From assembly GCF_014295415.1 (NCBI RefSeq), contig NZ_CP052909.1, positions 992,001 to 1,056,000 of the forward strand: DNA of 64,000 nt, in the 5' to 3' direction. A program made the position numbers and the translations under genes. Below the pieces are notes generated by a model that saw only the letters and a program-made list of their open reading frames with translations, had not been told where the DNA came from and ran no database searches. The stretch is from Constantimarinum furrinae. Lineage in GTDB: Bacteria; Bacteroidota; Bacteroidia; Flavobacteriales; Flavobacteriaceae. This document shows positions 58,517-64,000 of this stretch, piece by piece (the stretch's first letter is position 1; each line of letters opens with the position of its first letter).

Positions 58517-58544
58517 CAAACTCTATTCATAAGGGATACATTCA

Positions 58545-58592
58545 GAACGTTGCAGGAACAGGATTAACGCCGTTTTTGCAACGTTCCTTTTT
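58545..58592 (+). terminator. Intrinsic terminator after accC
   Basis: A perfect 10-bp stem, GAACGTTGCA with TGCAACGTTC, around a 22-nt loop and followed by a T run. It lies 28 bases past the accC stop and separates the fabH-accBC block from the FAD oxidoreductase operon. Confidence 0.8.
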
Positions 58593-58603
58593 AATAGTAA
58601 AGT

Positions 58604-59734
58604 ATGAATCTTTCTTTCTGGGAACGGGATACCTGGTTTTCAAACATCGATTTCGCGGTTATTGGAAGTGGAATTGTAGGACTAAGCTGTGCATTATCAC
58701 TTCGGAAAAGATTTCCCAATGCTAAGATCGTGGTATTCGAAAAAGGCATGCTTCCCAGTGGAGCAAGTACTAAAAATGCCGGCTTTGCTTGCTTCGGAAG
58801 TGTTTCTGAAATACTGGATGATCTTAGAACTCACTCTGAAGAAGAGGTGGTAGAATTGATTAGGGCGAGAGTTAACGGACTTAACCTACTTCGGAATACA
58901 TTAGGAGACTCGCAGCTTGAATTTCAGCAACAAGGCGGATATGAGCTCTTTACTGAATATGATCGCGAATTGTACGAAAATTGCCTCGAAAAAGTCCCCT
59001 ACATAAATTCGCTGTTAAAAAATGTGTTTTTTGACGAAAATGAAGTGTTTTCGATCAAAAATGATCCATTTTCCTTTAATAACATTCAAAAACAGCTAAT
59101 TTTTAATCGATTTGAAGGTCAGTTAAATACCGGAAAGATGATGCATGCCTTGATCAGAAAAGCTTCAGAAATGGGCATTTTAGTACTGAATAATGCTAAT
59201 ATCGTCTCATATTTAGATAAAAACGACCAAATATTGATAAAAATGCCCGAAAATGTCGAATTTTCATCAAAGAAGCTATTTATCGCTACAAATGGGTTTG
59301 CAAAACAACTTTTCTCAGAAGATGTAATACCCGCCAGGGCTCAAGTACTTATCACACATCCCATTAAGAATCTTCATATCAAGGGAACATTTCATTTAGA
59401 TAGAGGATACTATTATTTTAGAAATGTAGGAGACAGGGTCTTATTTGGGGGTGGACGAAATTTAGATTTTAGTACGGAAGAAACTATGGATTTTGGAACT
59501 ACCGGACTGGTACAGAACCGACTGGAAGAATTGCTTAGCACAACAATTTTACCAAACACTTCGTTTACTATAGATACCCGATGGAGCGGAATTATGGGCG
59601 TTGGCCAACAAAAAAAGCCTATCGTTAAACAACTTTCCAATAATGTTTACTGTGGCGTTAGGTTGGGTGGAATGGGCATTGCTATAGGAAGTTCTATCGG
59701 AAAGCAACTCGCAGATCTTTTACCTTCTTCATGA
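58604..59734 (+). CDS. FAD-dependent oxidoreductase (DAO family)
   Basis: D-amino-acid-oxidase-superfamily flavoprotein of unknown substrate. The 376-residue protein has the dinucleotide fold FAVIGSGIVGLSCALSLRKRF (about 16-36, GxGxxG) with the Glu at the end of the second strand in VVFEKG. SGASTKNAGFACFGS follows near 50, typical of glycine/sarcosine-oxidase-like DAO members. The C-terminal FAD motif GVRLGGMGIAIGSSIG is present. No signal peptide. Its stop overlaps the mtgA start (ATGA), the first of two 4-nt overlaps in this operon. Confidence 0.88.
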   Translation: MNLSFWERDTWFSNIDFAVIGSGIVGLSCALSLRKRFPNAKIVVFEKGMLPSGASTKNAGFACFGSVSEILDDLRTHSEEEVVELIRARVNGLNLLRNTLGDSQLEFQQQGGYELFTEYDRELYENCLEKVPYINSLLKNVFFDENEVFSIKNDPFSFNNIQKQLIFNRFEGQLNTGKMMHALIRKASEMGILVLNNANIVSYLDKNDQILIKMPENVEFSSKKLFIATNGFAKQLFSEDVIPARAQVLITHPIKNLHIKGTFHLDRGYYYFRNVGDRVLFGGGRNLDFSTEETMDFGTTGLVQNRLEELLSTTILPNTSFTIDTRWSGIMGVGQQKKPIVKQLSNNVYCGVRLGGMGIAIGSSIGKQLADLLPSS

Positions 59735-60420
59735 TAAAGAGACTCTTTAAATTTCTCATCAAGACAGCCATTTGGTTCGTGGTATTAAGTGTACTATGGG
59801 TGTTACTCTATAAGTTTGTTCAGGTGCCGTACACCCCTTTAATGGCAATTAGATACGTGGAATCTGATATGAAACTGGAAAACAGGTACCAATGGAAACC
59901 CATTGAAGAGATATCACCCTATTTACAACTTGCTGTTATTTGTTCGGAAGACCAGAATTTCTTAAAACATAACGGTTTTGACGTAAAATCGATCAAAAAA
60001 GCCTATAAAAACAACCAAAACGGTCAAAAACTGAGAGGAGGAAGCACTATTTCACAGCAAACGGCAAAAAATGTTTTTCTGTGGCCTCAACGAAATTGGT
60101 TGCGAAAAGGTCTTGAAACATGGTTCACTTTTCTTATTGAAATGTTATGGAGTAAAGAACGTATACTGGAAGTGTATTTAAACAGTATAGAAATGGGAGA
60201 AGGAGTGTATGGAGCTGAAGCGGCTTCCCGACATTGGTTTAACAAAGAGGCATCCCACTTAACCATAGATAATGCAGCCGCAATTGCCGCCGTATTGCCC
60301 AATCCTAGAAAATACAGAGCGAATCCCGCATCTAAATTTATTAGCAGCAGAGTGTATTGGATCAAAAATCAAATGCAAAATTACGGTACCTTTACATTAC
60401 AAGAAGAACATGAAAAATGA
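59731..60420 (+). CDS. mtgA: Monofunctional peptidoglycan glycosyltransferase
   Basis: GT51 glycosyltransferase that polymerises lipid II into glycan strands at the outer face of the inner membrane, without a transpeptidase domain. The 229-residue protein has one N-terminal membrane segment (about 12-32). The GT51 motifs are CSEDQNFLKHNGFD (catalytic Glu near 72), RGGSTISQQTAKNVFLWPQR near 103-122 and KERILEVYLNSIEMG near 146-160. Length fits MtgA. Coupled by ATGA overlaps to both neighbours. Confidence 0.95.
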   Translation: MIKRLFKFLIKTAIWFVVLSVLWVLLYKFVQVPYTPLMAIRYVESDMKLENRYQWKPIEEISPYLQLAVICSEDQNFLKHNGFDVKSIKKAYKNNQNGQKLRGGSTISQQTAKNVFLWPQRNWLRKGLETWFTFLIEMLWSKERILEVYLNSIEMGEGVYGAEAASRHWFNKEASHLTIDNAAAIAAVLPNPRKYRANPASKFISSRVYWIKNQMQNYGTFTLQEEHEK

Positions 60421-60875
60421 ATGTAAAAGAACTCAAAACGGGTTTGCTGCATCACTGTAAGGATACAGTAGAAAAGCGATTTCAGAAGATAAAACAAACC
60501 ATTACCGATATTGAGGAATCCCTGCAGGAAGAGTCTAAAAGCAGTGCGGGAGATAAACACGAAACCGGCCGTGCAATGCTTCAAATAGACAGGGAAAATG
60601 CAGGCAAACAGTTGCAGGGGATCGAAATGGTGCAATCGCTACTTAAAAAAATAGATGTTTCGGCGGTTTCAGACTATGCGCGTCTGGGGAGCATGGTATA
60701 CACCAATCAGGGGAATTATTTTATGAGCATTTCCATAGGAGCGGTAACAATGAACAAAACGCCTTACCTCTGTGTTGCCTTGAATTCACCCATAGGAGCA
60801 CATTTGACAGGTAAGAGGAAAGGAGAAACCTTTCGATTTAACGAGAAGGATTTTGTCGTGACCAGTGTGCGCTAA
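60417..60875 (+). CDS. GreA/GreB-C-terminal-like coiled-coil protein
   Basis: Function not established. The 152-residue protein has an N-terminal helical coiled coil (about 1-75, with SSAGDKHETGRAMLQIDRE). A beta-rich C-terminal domain (about 85-150) resembles the FKBP-like end of Gre factors: YFMSISIGAV, LNSPIGAHLTGKRKGETFRF. The SPIG..L.GK..G pattern is the Gre hallmark. Proteins of this kind in Bacteroidota are sometimes labelled 3-oxoacyl-ACP synthase, which the sequence does not support. Coupled to mtgA by a 4-nt overlap. RNA polymerase binding is inference. Confidence 0.65.
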   Translation: MNVKELKTGLLHHCKDTVEKRFQKIKQTITDIEESLQEESKSSAGDKHETGRAMLQIDRENAGKQLQGIEMVQSLLKKIDVSAVSDYARLGSMVYTNQGNYFMSISIGAVTMNKTPYLCVALNSPIGAHLTGKRKGETFRFNEKDFVVTSVR

Positions 60876-60897
60876 TTTCTTGGCAATCCAGAGCTGC

Positions 60898-61422
60898 TTA
60901 ATTTGGCAAATATTCCTTCGGAATGGGATTGGATGATGTTTCAGGAGTCCAATAAATATTCATGATCCACCAGCGGTTTCCATCATGGAGCATCTGAATG
61001 CTATTTATACCCCTCATAAATGGTTTTGTGTCACTTTTACTCCGGTAAGACTCATAGGTGCTGAAAACCTGCACTACAGGTCCAAAACGATCTACTTTTC
61101 GAAAGAGTTCTTTTTCATAGAATCCGTTTTCGACCAGCCAATCTTCTGAAGATTCTATATAGTCATTCGGACTTAAAAAGCGTGGATGAAAAATTCCTTC
61201 CCCATCTTTACCAACGGGAATTAGTTTCGCTTCCGCATCAAAGAGGTATCTGAATAGTTCCCAGTTGCGGGTTTCACCTTTTTCACCTGAGATCACGGCA
61301 TACAATGTTTCAATGGTGCTGTCCAGTGTTTGCACCTTTACCAGATATTCAGACTCTTGTTGCGCCTGTACATGTTGTGTGAATACCAGAAGTAAAAGGG
61401 CAATAATTTTAATTGTTTTCAT
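60898..61422 (-). CDS. Exported NTF2-like (SnoaL/DUF4440-type) protein
   Basis: No precise function recognised. Start at ATG 61422 (174 residues) gives a signal peptide (MKTIKIIALLLLVFTQHVQAQ). The mature part has the alpha+beta order of the NTF2 fold: helices around TIETLYAVISGEKGETRNWELFRYLF, then strands ending FSTYESYRS, GINSIQMLHDGNRWWIMNIYW. The NWELFRYLFDAEAKLI segment is typical of periplasmic NTF2-like proteins. Its start overlaps the end of the ABC ATPase gene by 14 nt. Confidence 0.75.
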   Translation of the reverse strand: MKTIKIIALLLLVFTQHVQAQQESEYLVKVQTLDSTIETLYAVISGEKGETRNWELFRYLFDAEAKLIPVGKDGEGIFHPRFLSPNDYIESSEDWLVENGFYEKELFRKVDRFGPVVQVFSTYESYRSKSDTKPFMRGINSIQMLHDGNRWWIMNIYWTPETSSNPIPKEYLPN

Positions 61423-62362
61423 GATATGATAGATATATTGTCTCGTCACCTTTCAGAGAAACAGGGTGTAAAAAGTAAACCTCCACGATACCCCATATCC
61501 CAAAGATCAAATAATTAGCACCCTTAAAATACGATTTTATCACCTTTATTTTCAGTTTTGTTTCTACAGGAGATGGTTTTAACTGATGGGGAAGCACAAT
61601 TATAGCTTCGGAAGAATCTGAATCGAAAAGGACATTTTTGGGGAGTATTGAAAATTCTGAAAAGAAACCGGCCTGAAAAGGTGTAGCGATGCCGCGGTAA
61701 ATTTCCTCGGGCGTTCCAATAGCTTCAAGCGATCCATTTTTTAACATCAGAATTCTGTCTGCATAAGACAAGGCTTCTTCGGCATCATGTGTGGCAGTGA
61801 TACAACTGATATTTTTTGATTTCAGGTAATTGAAAAGTTTTCGCCTTAGAGAATTTTTCCTAAATGTGTCAATGTTACTAAAAGGTTCATCCAGCAAGAG
61901 CAGTTGCGGGGCATTTGCGAGGGCGGTGGCGATCGCGACTCGTTGCTTTTGGCCCCCACTAAGATTTTTCACCAAGGTATCTTTGTAGTCGTAAAGATCA
62001 ACGACCTTTAATAATTCTGAAATTCTTACCTTATCTGCTTCTTCGTCCAGCTTTGAAAGATGCGTTGCAATATTTTCAGACACCGAGGTAAAGGGCATCA
62101 CATTAAAATCCTGTGCTACCAACTTTATAAATTTCTCACCGGGAATAAGATGGTGCCCGGGACCTAAAAGTGGCTTATTCTGCCACTTAACGGTTCCCAT
62201 GTCTAGCGGGAGCAAGCCATAAATGAGATGTAACAATGTAGATTTTCCACCTCCACTTTCTCCCAGGATCACCAAATGCTCTCCTTGTTCTAATGAAAAG
62301 GAAAGCTCCTTCAGAATTTCTTTTTCCGCATAACGGAAGGATCTAATATCTAGTTCGAGCAT
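61409..62362 (-). CDS. ABC transporter ATP-binding protein without adjacent permease
   Basis: ATPase of an importer-type ABC system, substrate unknown. Start at ATG 62362 gives 317 residues. Walker A GESGGGKST is at 34-42, the Q-loop in LVAQDFNVMPF, the signature LSGGQKQRVAIA near 134, Walker B LLLLDEPFSNID and the H-loop TATHDAEEALS. A C-terminal part (about 225-317) resembles the regulatory region of FbpC/ModC-like ATPases. No permease or binding protein is nearby. A strong hairpin terminator ends 5 bases before its ATG, so how it is transcribed is unclear. Confidence 0.88.
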   Translation of the reverse strand: MLELDIRSFRYAEKEILKELSFSLEQGEHLVILGESGGGKSTLLHLIYGLLPLDMGTVKWQNKPLLGPGHHLIPGEKFIKLVAQDFNVMPFTSVSENIATHLSKLDEEADKVRISELLKVVDLYDYKDTLVKNLSGGQKQRVAIATALANAPQLLLLDEPFSNIDTFRKNSLRRKLFNYLKSKNISCITATHDAEEALSYADRILMLKNGSLEAIGTPEEIYRGIATPFQAGFFSEFSILPKNVLFDSDSSEAIIVLPHQLKPSPVETKLKIKVIKSYFKGANYLIFGIWGIVEVYFLHPVSLKGDETIYLSYHENN

Positions 62363-62366
62363 TGGT

Positions 62367-62416
62367 AAAAAAAAAGGTTGCCGCAATTTCTTGAATTAAA
62401 TCAAGGACGGCAACCT
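62367..62416 (-). terminator. Intrinsic terminator after the prolyl oligopeptidase gene
   Basis: On the - strand AGGTTGCCG pairs perfectly with CGGCAACCT, with an inner CTTGA/TCAAG stem, then a run of nine T. The T run ends 5 bases before the ABC ATPase ATG. Confidence 0.85.
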
Positions 62417-62433
62417 AAAATGGGTTGTTGAAT

Positions 62434-64000
62434 TTATTGTTTTACACCTTCATTTACTTTTTCCGGAAGCACCTCATATCCCATGTTGTACAGGGTGAAT
62501 CCAAAAATATCGGCAAATTGTTCGATCGTTTTGGTCACAGGAGTTCCTGCTCCGTGACCTGCATCTGTTTCAATTCGTATTAGCACGGGATTCGGGCCTG
62601 CTTGTTTCTCCTGTAGCTCGGCGATATATTTAAAACTGTGTGCCGGTACTACCCGATCATCATGATCTGCCGTTGTCACTAAAGTTGCCGGATATTCGGT
62701 CCCCGCCACCACATTATGTACCGGAGAATACCCTTTTAAATATTCAAACATTTCCTTGCTGTCTTCGGAAGTACCATAGTCATATGCCCAGCCGGCACCG
62801 GCTGTGAATGTGTGGTAACGCAACATATCCATAACACCAACTGCGGGTAAAGCGACCTTCATAAGATCCGGGCGTTGTGTCATGGTAGCACCCACCAGGA
62901 GTCCCCCATTAGACCCCCCCCGGATGGCCAGATAATCACTGGAGGTATATTTGTTTTCGATAAGATATTCGGCAGCCGCGATAAAATCGTCGAACACGTT
63001 CTGCTTTTTCATTTTAGTTCCGGCCTTATGCCATTCTTTTCCGTATTCACCCCCACCACGTAAATTGGGGACTGCATAAATTCCACCCTGCTCCATCCAC
63101 ACAGCATTTGGAATACTGAAACTAGGGGTTATACTGATGTTAAATCCGCCATATCCATATAATATCGTTGGATTCTTTCCATTGAGCTCTAATCCTTTTT
63201 TATGCGTGATGATCATCGGAACCTTGGTGCCGTCCTTTGATGTATAGAATACCTGCTTGCTTTCGTAATTTTCAGGATTAAAATCTATTTCCGGTTTGCG
63301 ATATAATTCAGAGGTCCCCTTTTCAATATTGTATTTATAAATACTGTTAGGCGTTGTGTAATTGGTAAAGGAGTAGTAGAGTTCTGTTTCTTCCTTTTTT
63401 GTACCGAAGCCACCAGCGCTACCCACTCCGGGAAGAGTAATCTCGCGAACCAGATTTCCGTCGTAATCATATTGAAGCACTTTGGACACGGCATCTACCA
63501 TATATTCAGTAAAAATGTACCCACCGCCGGTTGAAGGTGACAGTACATTTTCGGTTTCCGGAATAAGATCTACCCAGTTTTCAGGAGTTGGATTGGAAGC
63601 ATCTACTTTTACGATCTTTCTGTTGGGCGCGTTTAGATTGGTGACCAAAAACAAAGTGGAACCATCATTATCCAGCAAACCTGTATCGCTGTCGGTATGA
63701 TCCAGAATGGTTACGAACTTACTTCCCGGTTTTGTAAGATCTTTAATAAACAGTTTATTCCCCGAGGTTGAAACACTGGCAGAAACCAGTAGATATCGAT
63801 TGTCTTCGGTAACATACCCGCCTACATAACGGTGTTTTTGAGCAGCAGTACCACCAAATATCAGCTCGTCACTGCTTTGTGGGGTTCCTAATTTGTGATA
63901 GTATAGTTTATGCTGATCGGTTTTGGCCGAAAGCTCACTTCCTTTGGGTTTATCGTAACTCGAATAATAAAAGCCTTCGTTGGCTTTCCATGAGAGTCCG
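62434..64000 (-). CDS. Prolyl oligopeptidase family (S9A) serine peptidase, 5' end cut by window edge
   Basis: Cleaves short peptides after proline. The frame is open from the right edge (no start in the window; a TTG at 63678 is internal) to 62434, 521 residues visible of a family norm near 700. The visible N-terminal part is beta-propeller ([28 protein letters not shown]). The hydrolase domain has the nucleophile in GGSNGGLL, the catalytic Asp in [11 protein letters not shown] and the His in DAGHGAG. It ends with ...EKVNEGVKQ and is followed by a strong terminator. Confidence 0.94.
   Translation of the reverse strand, partial: GLSWKANEGFYYSSYDKPKGSELSAKTDQHKLYYHKLGTPQSSDELIFGGTAAQKHRYVGGYVTEDNRYLLVSASVSTSGNKLFIKDLTKPGSKFVTILDHTDSDTGLLDNDGSTLFLVTNLNAPNRKIVKVDASNPTPENWVDLIPETENVLSPSTGGGYIFTEYMVDAVSKVLQYDYDGNLVREITLPGVGSAGGFGTKKEETELYYSFTNYTTPNSIYKYNIEKGTSELYRKPEIDFNPENYESKQVFYTSKDGTKVPMIITHKKGLELNGKNPTILYGYGGFNISITPSFSIPNAVWMEQGGIYAVPNLRGGGEYGKEWHKAGTKMKKQNVFDDFIAAAEYLIENKYTSSDYLAIRGGSNGGLLVGATMTQRPDLMKVALPAVGVMDMLRYHTFTAGAGWAYDYGTSEDSKEMFEYLKGYSPVHNVVAGTEYPATLVTTADHDDRVVPAHSFKYIAELQEKQAGPNPVLIRIETDAGHGAGTPVTKTIEQFADIFGFTLYNMGYEVLPEKVNEGVKQ

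Noticed and set aside
1-64000. CRISPR arrays, prophage, insertion sequences, toxin-antitoxin or restriction loci
   Set aside because: None seen; the holin-superfamily gene at 23221-23646 has no phage context and belongs to a housekeeping cassette.

Overview
The window reads as a chromosomal segment of a low-GC marine-type member of Flavobacteriaceae (Bacteroidota). The reasons are: Bacteroidota-type promoters (TAnnTTTG at -7, sometimes with TTG about 19 nt upstream) before many genes; Bacteroidota-typical gene families (DUF4175, DUF4837, DUF2007, DUF177, a PID-CTERM-like mini-protein, an OMP_b-brl_3-type receptor without a SusD partner, GlnRS, methylmalonyl-CoA epimerase); few Shine-Dalgarno sequences; and a YbeY with the Bacteroidota-style Asp in place of the third metal His. 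No prophage, insertion sequence, CRISPR array or rRNA operon is visible. Nearly all of it is core genome.

Layout. 1-7168 (- strand): M23 peptidase, a GH3-family protein, an uncharacterised protein with an AMP-nucleosidase-like C-terminal half, then the dTDP-L-rhamnose genes rfbB-rfbA-rfbC-rfbD (rfbD runs off the left edge). 7286-12608: tatA, a DUF4837 lipoprotein, a LysM lytic transglycosylase, pgk, holB. 12753-19465: SAM methyltransferase, mnmG flanked by two parS-like palindromes, ybeY, a giant DUF4175 membrane protein. 19695-31833: gltX, a small outer-membrane protein, an SPFH protein, a ytxH/holin/DUF6327 envelope-stress trio, a phosphoethanolamine transferase with an acyltransferase, glnS, folB, tRNA-Cys, a LysE exporter, rnr. 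31942-34499: DUF2007, a 521-bp AT-rich gap, rpiB, a zinc/cation exporter, a GNAT protein. 34489-42415: a run on the - strand (PD-(D/E)XK-like protein, sterol desaturase, S41 protease, rnpA, M1 peptidase, S8 peptidase, MBL hydrolase). 42620-52431: antiporter, lepA, outer-membrane receptor, dus, LolE-like permease, rbfA, mce, tRNA-CAU. 52644-58516: PID-CTERM-like protein, ribE, pdxA, DUF177-rpmF-fabH-accB-accC (translation and fatty-acid supply). 58604-64000: FAD oxidoreductase-mtgA-GreA-like operon, an NTF2-like protein, an orphan ABC ATPase, and a prolyl oligopeptidase cut by the right edge.

The most interesting reading is at chromosome scale. Left of about 31.9 kb, 23 of 28 protein genes lie on the - strand. 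Right of it 19 of 33 lie on the + strand. The switch coincides with the only long intergenic gap (32182-32702, about 25% GC, with degenerate DnaA-box-like motifs), and two parS-like palindromes sit 17-19 kb away around mnmG. Together these suggest a replication-origin-proximal region. This is inference: dnaA, parA and parB are not in the window. Other points of note are a 60% GC, highly structured 105-bp intergenic element beside rnpA, an AMP-nucleosidase-like domain next to a GH3 enzyme, and several divergent gene pairs whose promoters overlap face to face.
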